A DNA stretch of 11,792 nucleotides. Source: Actinomycetota bacterium (GTDB taxonomy: Bacteria > Actinomycetota > Thermoleophilia > Gaiellales > Gaiellaceae). The notes beneath the pieces were generated by a model. The model searched no databases, was not told the DNA's origin, and saw only the letters and a list, made by a program, of their open reading frames with translations. Below are positions 1-6,811 of this stretch, in pieces. The stretch's first letter is position 1; each line of letters starts with the position of its first letter. The position numbers were made by a program, and so were the translations under genes. Where the stretch lies: positions 1 through 11,792 of the forward strand of contig VAXA01000202.1 of NCBI GenBank assembly GCA_005883365.1, read 5' to 3'.

Positions 1-187
1 ACCGCTCGCACCCGAGCTGCTCGGACTCGTTCAGCACGTCGCCGCCTACGAGCGGCTCACCGTTCGCGCGGCCCTGAGTCGCGACCCGGCTGATGCGCGG
101 AAGGCTCTGCTCGCACACCCGCTGATCGGCCAGGTGGAACGCGTCGATGGCCTTCTCGACCGGCTCCTCGCCGAGGCGGTCCACTGA
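1..187 (+). CDS. 6-phospho-beta-glucosidase, GH4 family (3' end only)
   Basis: The frame enters from the left edge (first full codon at 2) and gives the last 61 residues of a protein ending in TGA at 185-187. The stretch GLVQHVAAYERLT, then an Ala-rich helix and LLAHPLIGQVE, is the C-terminal helical signature of glycoside hydrolase family 4 of the 6-phospho-beta-glucosidase type (LicH/CelF/BglT-like). These cytoplasmic enzymes cleave 6-phospho-beta-glucosides by an NAD+- and divalent-metal-dependent oxidation/elimination mechanism. The NAD-binding N-terminus and metal ligands lie outside the window, so substrate type cannot be checked. The stop overlaps the start of the next gene by 4 nt, which implies one transcript and translational coupling with the sugar kinase. 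A 6-phospho-alpha-glucosidase or alpha-galactosidase of the same family is the main alternative; the tail looks more like the beta type. Confidence 0.78.
   Translation, partial: PLAPELLGLVQHVAAYERLTVRAALSRDPADARKALLAHPLIGQVERVDGLLDRLLAEAVH
173..186 (+). promoter_or_regulatory. Shine-Dalgarno GAGG plus CTG start, coupled to upstream stop
   Basis: GAGG at 173-176 lies 7 nt before CTG 184-186. The CTG shares bases with the TGA stop 185-187 of the GH4 gene, the same geometry as the common ATGA coupling overlap. This site decides the kinase start. Confidence 0.55.
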
Positions 188-1185
188 GAACCGCCTTCGC
201 GGTCGACGGCGGTGGCTCGAAGACCGACGCGGCTCTCATTCGTGAGGACGGCACCGTGCTCGGCTTCGCCCGTGGCGCCCTCAGCCACCCGCACCACATC
301 GGCGTCGAGGCGAGCGCCGACGTCCTCGACGAGCTCGCCGCCCGGGTCGGCACCCCCGCAGACCTCGCCGTCCTGTTCGTCGCCGGCCTCGATTTTCCGG
401 ACGAGGAACTAGCGTACGAGGCGGAAGCCGGGCGTCGCGGCTGGGCGGCGGAGATCGTCGTCGGGAACGACACGTTCGCGGTGCTGCGGGCGGGAACAGA
501 CCGCGGCTGGGGCGTTGCGGTCACCTGCGGTGCGGGAATCAACTGCATCGCCGTTGCGCCCGACGGTCGTCAGGCCCGCTTCCCCTCCCTCGGCTCGATC
601 AGCGGCGACTGGGGCGGTGCCGGCGACGTCGGCCTCGCCGCGGTCTCCGCAGCTTGCCGCAGCGAGGACGGCCGGAGCGCGAAGACAGATCTCGAGCGTC
701 TCGTTCCGGGGTATTTCGGACTTGCGAGCCCGGGGGAGCTTGCCCGCGCCGTCCACACCGGCAACGTTCCGTGGCGGCGGCTCGGCGAGCTCGCCCCGCT
801 CGTCTTCGGTGCCGCGGCGACGGATGCCGTCGCGGGCGGGATCGTCGACCGTCTGGCGTCCGAATGCGTTGCGCTCGTGCGTGCTGCCGTCAGCCGGCTG
901 GACCTCGCGGACTCAGAGCTGGACGTCGTCCTCGGCGGCGGGTTGCTCCAGTCCGGCAACCGGCAGCTGCTCGCCGGGATCGAAGCCGGGCTGCGCGAGG
1001 TCGGGCCACATCTGTCCGCTCGCCCGGCGGCGTCCCGACCGATCGTGGGAGCCGCGCTCGCGGCGCTCGACCGCTTCGAAGCCGGCCCCGACGCCTACGA
1101 GCGAGCGCGTGCGGGGCTCGACCGCGCCACTGCGTCACTCGGCGACATGGCAGGCGACGCGGCGCCCGTCACTGAGCTCCCGTAG
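184..1185 (+). CDS. BadF/BadG/BcrA/BcrD-type sugar kinase (N-acetylglucosamine kinase-like), probable CTG start
   Basis: Predicted cytoplasmic ATP-dependent sugar kinase of the ASKHA fold, 333 aa. Visible motifs are phosphate-1 loop DGGGSKTD (residues 8-15), GND (95-97, around the likely catalytic Asp), phosphate-2 loop VTCGAGIN (113-120), SGDWGGAGDVG (140-150) and adenosine motif VVLGGGLLQSGN (248-259), the order found in N-acetylglucosamine kinases and BadF/BcrA ATPases. The first ATG/GTG/TTG in frame is GTG 256, which would delete the phosphate-1 loop. No such codon exists between the upstream in-frame TGA at 91 and 256. CTG at 184 overlaps the GH4 stop (CTGA) and has GAGG 7 nt upstream, so I take it as the start. 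Beside GH4, the kinase probably phosphorylates the imported sugar or glycoside at O6. The 3' end overlaps the convergent ATPase gene by 51 bp. Exact substrate (GlcNAc, glucose, disaccharide) is not determinable here. Confidence 0.8.
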   Translation: MRTAFAVDGGGSKTDAALIREDGTVLGFARGALSHPHHIGVEASADVLDELAARVGTPADLAVLFVAGLDFPDEELAYEAEAGRRGWAAEIVVGNDTFAVLRAGTDRGWGVAVTCGAGINCIAVAPDGRQARFPSLGSISGDWGGAGDVGLAAVSAACRSEDGRSAKTDLERLVPGYFGLASPGELARAVHTGNVPWRRLGELAPLVFGAAATDAVAGGIVDRLASECVALVRAAVSRLDLADSELDVVLGGGLLQSGNRQLLAGIEAGLREVGPHLSARPAASRPIVGAALAALDRFEAGPDAYERARAGLDRATASLGDMAGDAAPVTELP

Positions 1186-2106
1186 CGCCGGCGTCACGGT
1201 CTCGCACTCCGCCACCGCGAACGGGCAGCGTGGCCGAAAGCGGCAGCCGGGCTTCGGGTCGACGACCTTCGGGGGCTCGCCCACGTCGCGCGCGTCGGCG
1301 AGGCCGAGCTCTGCGCGAGGGTCGGGCACCGCCGAGACGAGCAGCTGCGTGTACGGATGCTTCGGCCGCTGCAGCACGTCCTCGGTTGCTCCCTCCTCGA
1401 CAAGATGCCCGGCGTACATGACGAGGACGCGATCCGCGAGATAGCGGGCGCTGGCCACGTCGTGGGTGATGTAGAGGAACGAGACGCCTTCGCGCTCGCG
1501 CAGCTCGCCCATCAGGTTCAGGACCCCGATGCGGATCGAGACGTCGAGCATCGACACGGGCTCGTCGGCGACGATCAGCTTCGGCCGCAGCGCCAGCGCC
1601 TGCGCGAAGCCGACCCGCTGGCGCTGGCCGCCGCTCAGCTCGTAGGGGAAGCGGCGCTGCGTATAGCTCGCCGGAACGAGGCCCACCTCCTCGAGCACGC
1701 GGTTCAGCTCGGCGCCGCGACCGCTCCCCGAGAGATCGCCCCGGTGCAGCTTCATTCCGCGCACGATCGCGTGCGAGATCCGGTACGCCGGATTGATCGA
1801 GCTGTACGGATCCTGGAACACCATCGGCACCGCGGCGCTGTACGCGAGCCGGCTTCGCCGCCCGCGCAGGCGGCTGAGCGGCCGGCCCTCGAACCAGATC
1901 TCGCCTCGCGTCGGCCGATAGACGAGCGCGAGCAGCCGGGCGATCGTGCTCTTGCCGCTGCCGCTCTCGCCGACGAGCGCAACGATCTCACCGCTGCCGA
2001 TGGTCAGGTCGACGTCGTCGACCGCATGCAGTGTCTGCCGCGACAGCAGCTTGCCGACGCGGAAGTGGCGCGTCAGGCCCTCGGTGCGGAGCAACGCCTC
2101 GGTCAG
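1135..2106 (-). CDS. Opp/Dpp-type ABC importer ATP-binding protein, second ATPase (OppF/DppF family)
   Basis: Intact 323-aa ATPase that powers import with the permeases encoded upstream on the - strand. Motifs in order: Walker A GESGSGKST (46-54), Q-loop VFQDPYSSINP (Q98), signature LSGGQRQR (157-164), Walker B LIVADEP (177-183), H-loop ITHD (H215), then the C-terminal oligopeptide-transporter extension with a Cys-rich CRFRPRCPFAVAEC segment. I place the start at CTG 2106-2104, which forms a CTGA overlap with the preceding gene's stop (2105-2103) and has GGGAG 8 nt upstream. The alternative is TTG 2094-2092, four codons later, whose only purine-rich upstream sequence is 2 nt away. No catalytic residue is lost with either. 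It is the last gene of the importer operon and converges on the kinase gene. Opp-family systems of this kind import oligosaccharides as well as peptides; the neighbouring GH4 enzyme and kinase favour a sugar. Confidence 0.9.
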   Translation of the reverse strand: MTEALLRTEGLTRHFRVGKLLSRQTLHAVDDVDLTIGSGEIVALVGESGSGKSTIARLLALVYRPTRGEIWFEGRPLSRLRGRRSRLAYSAAVPMVFQDPYSSINPAYRISHAIVRGMKLHRGDLSGSGRGAELNRVLEEVGLVPASYTQRRFPYELSGGQRQRVGFAQALALRPKLIVADEPVSMLDVSIRIGVLNLMGELREREGVSFLYITHDVASARYLADRVLVMYAGHLVEEGATEDVLQRPKHPYTQLLVSAVPDPRAELGLADARDVGEPPKVVDPKPGCRFRPRCPFAVAECETVTPALRELSDGRRVACHVAE

Positions 2107-2780
2107 CGTCCGTTCTCCCGGAGGACGCAGCGGACGAGGCTCCCGTTCACCGAGTAGAGCGGTACCTCGGCCGCGGTGCAGCGGGGCTCCACCAGCGGGC
2201 AACGCGGCGCGAAGCGGCAACCCGTCGGCAGATTGGCGAGATCGGGCGGCGAGCCCGGAATGCCGGCAAGACGCGCGTTCGGACCGCGAATCGAAGGAAA
2301 AGCTTCGAGCAGGCCATGCGAGTACGGATGGAGTGGCCGGTCGAACAGCTCCCTCGTCTTCGACATCTCCGCGACCTGACCCGCGTACATCACGAGTAGA
2401 CGGTCGGAGAAGTGGCTCACGAGCGACATGTCGTGGGTCACGAAGATGACCGCAAAGCCGAGCCGCTCCTGCAGCTCCTTGATCTGCACCATGAGCGACC
2501 GCTGCGCGACGACGTCCAGCGCCGAGGTCGGCTCGTCCATGATCACGAGGTCCGGCGTGAAGAGGAGCGCCATCGCGATCATCGCCCGCTGCCGCATCCC
2601 GCCCGAGAGCTGGTGCGGGTAGCTGTGCAGGTGCACCGGGTCGATCGAGACGAGCCGTAGCACCTCGCGGGAGCGCGCCTCGATCTCCGCCCTCGACATG
2701 TTCGAGTGGGCGCGGCAAGCGTCACGCATCTGCTCGGCGACCGTCAGTACCGGGTTGAGGGCGTTCATCGCGCTCTGCAT
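2103..2780 (-). CDS. Opp/Dpp-type ABC ATPase (OppD/DppD family), C-terminal part without Walker A; disrupted gene
   Basis: 225 residues that begin exactly at the Q-loop (QSAMNALNP) and continue with signature LSGGMRQR (58-65), Walker B LVIMDEP (78-84), D-loop SALD, H-loop VTHD (H116) and the Cys-rich oligopeptide-transporter C-terminus (CRFAPRCPLVEPRC). The first beta strand and Walker A are absent here but encoded just upstream in a different frame, at the end of the 2765-4021 gene. The two parts therefore once formed one ATPase. Compared with E. coli DppD from memory, about 15 residues between Walker A and the Q-loop are missing, so this is not a simple one-base slip. The first in-frame ATGs are 2780-2778 and 2768-2766; the second forms an ATGA overlap with the upstream stop, so reinitiation is possible, but no strong Shine-Dalgarno precedes either. 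Alone it could not bind ATP. It is a pseudogene, or an assembly or sequencing error. Confidence 0.75.
   Translation of the reverse strand: MQSAMNALNPVLTVAEQMRDACRAHSNMSRAEIEARSREVLRLVSIDPVHLHSYPHQLSGGMRQRAMIAMALLFTPDLVIMDEPTSALDVVAQRSLMVQIKELQERLGFAVIFVTHDMSLVSHFSDRLLVMYAGQVAEMSKTRELFDRPLHPYSHGLLEAFPSIRGPNARLAGIPGSPPDLANLPTGCRFAPRCPLVEPRCTAAEVPLYSVNGSLVRCVLRENGR
2104..2119 (-). promoter_or_regulatory. Shine-Dalgarno GGGAG plus probable CTG start of the second ATPase
   Basis: On the - strand GGGAG (2119-2115) is followed after 8 nt by CTG (2106-2104), whose last two bases begin the TGA of the upstream frame. It repeats the layout at 173-187. Confidence 0.4.
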
Positions 2781-4021
2781 TCGAGCAGGACGAGGTCCCG
2801 GCCCTGGAAGAGAACGCGCCCGCCGATGATCTCGCCCGGCAACGGCGAGCCGAGCAGGCGCGCGATCGCGTACAACAGGGTCGACTTGCCGCAGCCTGAC
2901 TCGCCGACGATTGCGAGGAACTCGCCGCGGCCGAGCTCGAAGTCGACATGGTCGACGGCGATGACCGGCCCGCCGTCGGTGGCGTACGCGACGCTGAGGT
3001 CCTCGACCTTCAGCACCGTCTGCTCGGCGATCGTGCCGGGCGCGGGCCCCGGGGGCCGAGACTCGCTTTTCGGGAGGTGTGCGCGCTCGAGCTTGCGGAC
3101 GCGCAAGGCGGGGCTGCTGATCTCGTCGAAGGCGTAGTTGAGCAGCGCGAAGGCACCGCCGAGCAGCGCGATGCAGACGCCGGGAGCGATCGCCCAGAGC
3201 GGCATCCCGGCAAAGAGAGCCTCACCGTTCTGCGCCCAGTAGAGCATCGTCCCCCAGCTCTGGCTGTTCGGATCGCCGAGCCCGATGAACTGCAGGCCGG
3301 CTGCTGTCAGCACGGCGTACAGGGCGGCCCCGAGGAAGGTCGCGACGATGAGCGAGGTCATCGTCGGCAAGACCTCGAACACGATGACGTAGGCCTTCCG
3401 CTCGCCGCGCACGCGTGCGGCTTCGAGGAAGTCGCGCGTCCGCAACGAGAGCGTCTGCGAGCGGAGCTGGCGGGCCCCGTACGACCACCCGAGCGCCCCG
3501 AGCACGACGACGAGGGTGAACAGCCCCGAGTTCCTGCGGTAGGCCGCGATCACGATTATCAGCGGGAAGATCGGGAGGACGAGGATCACGTCGGTGATGA
3601 GCGAGAGGACACCGTCGGCGATGCCGCCGAGGTAGGCGGCCGAGACGCCCACCAGGACCGAGAGGGCGGTGGCCAGTGCTCCGACGGCGAGCGCGATCAC
3701 GAGGGACAGCCGCGTCCCCCAGACGAGCTGCGAGAAGATGTCCTGGCCCTGCGCGGTGGTGCCCAGCAGGTGGTGCCAGGACGGGCCGAGCGCCGGCAGG
3801 TAGATCTCCGCCGTCGGGTCGTCGGGCGCGATCTGGCCCGGGAAGATCGCGAGCACCACGAAGACGAGGAGCAGGAGGGCGCCCGCGACCGCCTTGCGGT
3901 TGCGGGTGATCGCGCGCCACAGGTCGCCCCAGCGGCCGCCTGCGATCTCCGCGACCATCGGCGCCGGGCCGGCCGGCGGCGTCACGACCCGGTCGGTCGT
4001 GCCGAGCACGGGCGCGCTCAT
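2765..4021 (-). CDS. Opp/Dpp-type ABC permease (DppC family) fused to the N-terminus of the OppD-type ATPase; ATPase part truncated
   Basis: 418 aa. Residues about 1-310 are the second membrane subunit: a first hydrophobic segment at 44-60, the DppC-type LGTTAQGQDIFSQLVWGTRLS (87-107), several further membrane segments, and the EAA-type cytoplasmic loop RTRDFLEAARVRGERKA (194-210) that docks on the ATPases. A Pro-rich linker (about 312-334) leads without a stop into TVLKVEDLSVAY and Walker A GESGCGKST (373-381), the start of an OppD-like ATPase. The frame then ends at TGA 2767-2765 just before the Q-loop, which continues in another frame in the 2103-2780 gene. Permease/ATPase fusions of this kind are known in actinobacterial Opp-type systems, so the fusion is probably natural and the break secondary. 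The start ATG (4021-4019) overlaps the stop of permease 1 by 4 nt (ATGA). The permease part looks intact. Confidence 0.85.
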   Translation of the reverse strand: MSAPVLGTTDRVVTPPAGPAPMVAEIAGGRWGDLWRAITRNRKAVAGALLLLVFVVLAIFPGQIAPDDPTAEIYLPALGPSWHHLLGTTAQGQDIFSQLVWGTRLSLVIALAVGALATALSVLVGVSAAYLGGIADGVLSLITDVILVLPIFPLIIVIAAYRRNSGLFTLVVVLGALGWSYGARQLRSQTLSLRTRDFLEAARVRGERKAYVIVFEVLPTMTSLIVATFLGAALYAVLTAAGLQFIGLGDPNSQSWGTMLYWAQNGEALFAGMPLWAIAPGVCIALLGGAFALLNYAFDEISSPALRVRKLERAHLPKSESRPPGPAPGTIAEQTVLKVEDLSVAYATDGGPVIAVDHVDFELGRGEFLAIVGESGCGKSTLLYAIARLLGSPLPGEIIGGRVLFQGRDLVLLECRAR

Positions 4022-5001
4022 CGCACGTCCCGTGTGCGCGGATCGAGCATCGCGGTCGCCGCGTCGGCGGCGAGGATCGCGGTCAGAACGGCGATGACGA
4101 TCATCAGGAACAAGCCCTGCATCAGCGCGTAGTCCTGGTTCTCGACCGACTGGAGGAACATCCAGCCGACGCCCGGATAGTTGAAGACGAACTCGACGAG
4201 GATTGCGCCGCTGACGACGAAGCCGAGGGACATCGCGAAGCCGGTCAGGTTCGGCAGGATCGCGTTGCGGCCCGCATACGTCCACATGACGCGCCACGGG
4301 CTGAGCCCCTTCGCGCGAGCCATGCGGACGTAGTCTTCGGTCAGCACCGAGATCGTGTTGTTGCGCATGGTGAGGATCCAGCCGCCGATCGACGTGACGA
4401 GGATCGTGAGCGCCGGCAGGATCGAATGCCGCATCGCGTCGCCGACGAACGCCCAGGTCCAGCCCACGTCGTCCGTGATCCTGTAGCCCCCGCTTTGCGG
4501 CAGCCAGCCGAGCTTGATCGCGAACAGCCAGATCGCGAGCATGGCGAGCCAGAAGTACGGGAACGCCGACGTGATGACGAAGATCGGCGGCAGGACGCTG
4601 TCCAGAATCCCGCCGCGCCGCCAGGCCGCGACGAGGCCGATCAGCGTCCCGAGCAGAAAGGCGAGGATCGTCGTCACGCCGACGAGCGCGAGTGTCCACG
4701 GCAGTGCCTGGAGGACGTCGCGGCTCACTGCGTCGGGGAAGAAGGTGAGCGAGACCCCGAACCGGCCCCGGACGACGTTGCCGAGGTAGCTGAAATAGGC
4801 GCCGAGCAGGCTCTGGTGGTTGTTGACGCCGAAGGCGATCTCGATCGCGTGCAGCGACGCCGGGTTGATGTGCCCGCGGTAGCGGGACATCATCGCGAGC
4901 GCCGGGTTGCCCGGCATGAGGCGCGGGATGAGGAAGTTCGCCGTAACCGCCGCCCACAGCGTGACGACGAAGAACCCAAGTCGCCGGACGACGAATCTCA
5001 A
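4018..5001 (-). CDS. Opp/Dpp-type ABC importer permease, first membrane subunit (DppB family)
   Basis: 327-aa inner-membrane protein, usual length for DppB/OppB. The N-terminal MRFVVRRLGFFVVTLWAAV is the typical first membrane helix, followed by LMPGNPA (29-35). About five more hydrophobic segments follow, and the EAA loop DYVRMARAKGLSPWRVMW (223-240) continues into RNAILP. FNYPGVGWMFLQS (273-285) and the closing LDPRTR are also family features. The start is TTG 5001-4999, with GAGG 8 nt upstream; the ATG slightly further upstream is out of frame and meets a stop at once. It lies 38 nt after the binding-protein gene and overlaps the second permease by 4 nt, so the genes form one operon. It would form the translocation channel with the permease encoded at 2765-4021. 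Confidence 0.93.
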   Translation of the reverse strand: MRFVVRRLGFFVVTLWAAVTANFLIPRLMPGNPALAMMSRYRGHINPASLHAIEIAFGVNNHQSLLGAYFSYLGNVVRGRFGVSLTFFPDAVSRDVLQALPWTLALVGVTTILAFLLGTLIGLVAAWRRGGILDSVLPPIFVITSAFPYFWLAMLAIWLFAIKLGWLPQSGGYRITDDVGWTWAFVGDAMRHSILPALTILVTSIGGWILTMRNNTISVLTEDYVRMARAKGLSPWRVMWTYAGRNAILPNLTGFAMSLGFVVSGAILVEFVFNYPGVGWMFLQSVENQDYALMQGLFLMIVIAVLTAILAADAATAMLDPRTRDVR

Positions 5002-5039
5002 GACCCGCGCCTCATGTCCGCACAGTCTCTCTCAGCCCG

Positions 5040-6707
5040 TCACCCCTTGGGCCTCAGATGGAGGAGCAGGACGCCCCAGTCCGGTACCTCGTACGCAGCC
5101 GGCTTCGCGTACGGGTTCTTCTGCGTCACCCAGCCGGTGAGGTGTGAGGTGTTGTACTGGTACCAGTCGACGCCCTCGGTGATCGGGATGATCGGGACGT
5201 CGCGCACCATCGCCGCCTCGAGCTGGTTGACGATCGAGTGCTGCTTGGCCGAGCTCGTCGTCGCGGCGTAGGCCTCGATGAGCTTGTCGACGTTCTTGTT
5301 GTAGTAACGCTCCCAGTTCGACGACGCGAGCTTGCCGATCGCCGCCGAGTTCGGGGAGTAGAGCTCCTGGCGCAGCTCGTAGTACGGCGCCGGGCCACCG
5401 GCCTCGTTGCCGTCATACGCGAGGTCGTACTTCCCGGTGTACACGTCGTTGTTGTACGTCGTGCTCGAGAGATTGGAGGCGGCCACCTTGATCCCGATCG
5501 CCTTCAGCTCCTGCTGGACGATCTGCGCGGAGAGCACCCAGTCGGAGTAGCCGCCGATGTTGACCATCGTGAACGAGAGGGGCTTGCCCGTCTTCGTGTA
5601 GAAGACGCTGCCCTTCAGCTTGTAGCCGGCCTTCGTGAGGATCTGCTTCGCCTTCGTCGGGTTGTAGGAGAACTTCTTCGCCAGCCCCTTGTTCAGCCAG
5701 CTCTTGAAGGTCGGCGTCACGATGCCGGTCTGGTTCGCCGCGGGCTCGTAGCCGTACTCGCCGATCTGCGAGACGCGGGAACGGTCGATCGCGTAGGCCA
5801 TCGCCCGCCGGACCGCGACGTCCTTGAGGATCGGGTTCTTGAGGTTGATGAAGACCGAGACGTTCGCAACAGGCGGGAACCAGTAGTGGTTGTCCTTGCT
5901 CTTCGACAAATAGAACTTGTTGATGCTCGGGATGAACTGGCTGCCCCACTGGGCCGCGCCGCTCGCGAGATCCTGGTTCGCCGGGTCGTTCGACGTGTAC
6001 GCCGGGTAATAGACCGTGTCGACCTTCGGCAGACCCTTCTGCCAGTAGTGCGCATTCTTCGAGTACTGCATGACCTGCGGCGAGCACTTGCTCATCGTGA
6101 AGGGGCCGCTCCCGAGCGGGTGTGGATCCTTGAAGGTGATGGGGTTCTTGACGGACTTCCAGATGTGCTGCGGCACGATCGGCGTCTGCCCGGCGACGTA
6201 GTAGAAGTACGGAACCGCTGCGGTCCTGAACTTCATGGTGACCTTGCTGCCCTTCGCGGTCACGCTCTTCAGCACCGACCAGACGGCCTGGAGGTCGAGG
6301 GCCTTGTACTTCTTGATCAGCTGGAAGGTGAAGAGGACGTCGGCTGCCGTCAGCGGCTTGCCGTCGGACCACTTGACGCCCGGGCGGATCGTGAAGGTGA
6401 TCGTCTTGTTGTGGTTCGACCAGACGTACTTCGAGGCGAGCCACGGTGTCGCCGCCCCACTCTTCAGCTCGTCGATGAAGACAAGCGGTTCGTAGACCGG
6501 CCCGAACGACCAGTCGACCAGGTCCGCGCTGAAGGGGTTGAACCCGCACGTCCAGGTCGCGCCCTGCTCGTTCGAGATGGTGACCGAAGTGCCGCCGGCC
6601 GCCTTGTGCGCGGCGGCCGAGGTCTTGGCACCGGCTCCGCTGCCAACGGCGGTCCAGGCAGCCGCGACGGCTCCGGCAAGCAGTACGACGAGAAGTCCTC
6701 GTCTCAT
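5040..6707 (-). CDS. Extracellular substrate-binding protein, family 5 (SBP_bac_5), probably oligosaccharide-binding
   Basis: 555 aa, standard family length. It has an N-terminal Sec signal (MRR, hydrophobic residues 4-20, small-residue region with possible cleavage near residue 27) but no lipobox Cys. Family features include GFNPFSADLVDWSF, PWLASKYVWS, TIRPGVKWSDGKPLTAADVLFTFQ split around residues 107-130, PLGSGPFTMSK, and DVAVRRAMAYAIDR. The C-terminal part (GGYSDWVLSAQIVQQELKA, then ELRQELYSPNSAAIGK and SSNWERYYN) is of a kind I associate with actinobacterial sugar-importer binding proteins; that is recall, not a search. ATG 6707-6705 is preceded by AGGAGGG (6721-6715) 7-8 nt upstream, the best ribosome site in the window. 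It is the first gene of the importer operon and captures the substrate outside the membrane. A peptide or nickel ligand cannot be excluded from sequence alone. Confidence 0.92.
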   Translation of the reverse strand: MRRGLLVVLLAGAVAAAWTAVGSGAGAKTSAAAHKAAGGTSVTISNEQGATWTCGFNPFSADLVDWSFGPVYEPLVFIDELKSGAATPWLASKYVWSNHNKTITFTIRPGVKWSDGKPLTAADVLFTFQLIKKYKALDLQAVWSVLKSVTAKGSKVTMKFRTAAVPYFYYVAGQTPIVPQHIWKSVKNPITFKDPHPLGSGPFTMSKCSPQVMQYSKNAHYWQKGLPKVDTVYYPAYTSNDPANQDLASGAAQWGSQFIPSINKFYLSKSKDNHYWFPPVANVSVFINLKNPILKDVAVRRAMAYAIDRSRVSQIGEYGYEPAANQTGIVTPTFKSWLNKGLAKKFSYNPTKAKQILTKAGYKLKGSVFYTKTGKPLSFTMVNIGGYSDWVLSAQIVQQELKAIGIKVAASNLSSTTYNNDVYTGKYDLAYDGNEAGGPAPYYELRQELYSPNSAAIGKLASSNWERYYNKNVDKLIEAYAATTSSAKQHSIVNQLEAAMVRDVPIIPITEGVDWYQYNTSHLTGWVTQKNPYAKPAAYEVPDWGVLLLHLRPKG

Positions 6708-6724
6708 GTCGTATCCCTCCTTGG

Positions 6725-6738
6725 CCGCCGGGCGGCGG
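6725..6738. repeat. Short GC-rich inverted repeat in the leader of the importer operon
   Basis: CCGCC-GGGC-GGCGG (6725-6729 and 6734-6738) can form a 5-bp stem with a 4-nt loop. On the - strand transcript it lies just before the strong ribosome site of the binding-protein gene, so it might affect translation or stability. GC-rich DNA makes such stems common. Confidence 0.25.
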
Positions 6739-6760
6739 TCCTCGCGTTGAGCGATGCGCG

Positions 6761-6773
6761 GCGCTGACAGCGC
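6761..6773. repeat. Short inverted repeat in the leader of the importer operon
   Basis: GCGCT-GAC-AGCGC is a perfect 5-bp dyad with a 3-nt centre between the proposed promoter and the binding-protein gene. It could be a leader hairpin or a second protein site; no function can be assigned. Confidence 0.25.
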
Positions 6774-6792
6774 AGCCGTGCGCCTTCCATGA

Positions 6793-6811
6793 GTTAGGAA
6801 ACTAACCTATC
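6793..6811. promoter_or_regulatory. Candidate operator for the ROK repressor
   Basis: GTTAGGAAACTAACCTATC is an imperfect 19-bp dyad centred on C6802 (6 of 9 pairs match). Inside it GTTAG-GAAA-CTAAC (6793-6806) is a perfect 5-bp inverted repeat. It lies in an AT-rich patch that stands out in this GC-rich DNA, between the divergent ROK regulator and importer genes. The left half TTAGGAAA resembles half-sites I recall for ROK repressors. It overlaps the proposed -10 region of the importer promoter, where binding would block transcription. Confidence 0.5.

Noticed and set aside
2107..2718. N-terminal extension of the second ATPase, since its frame is open up to 2718
   Set aside because: The extension is antisense-like, Arg/Ala/Pro-rich sequence overlapping the upstream ATPase in another frame; recognisable protein begins at about 2106.
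2948..4132. Long + strand open frame opposite the second permease
   Set aside because: Low-complexity, very rich in Arg, Asp and Glu, typical of an antisense frame in GC-rich coding DNA. The - strand encodes a clear permease.
5238..6767. Long + strand open frame (about 509 codons) opposite the binding-protein gene
   Set aside because: Composition dominated by Arg, Val, Leu and Asp with no domain recognised; it is the antisense shadow of the family 5 binding protein.
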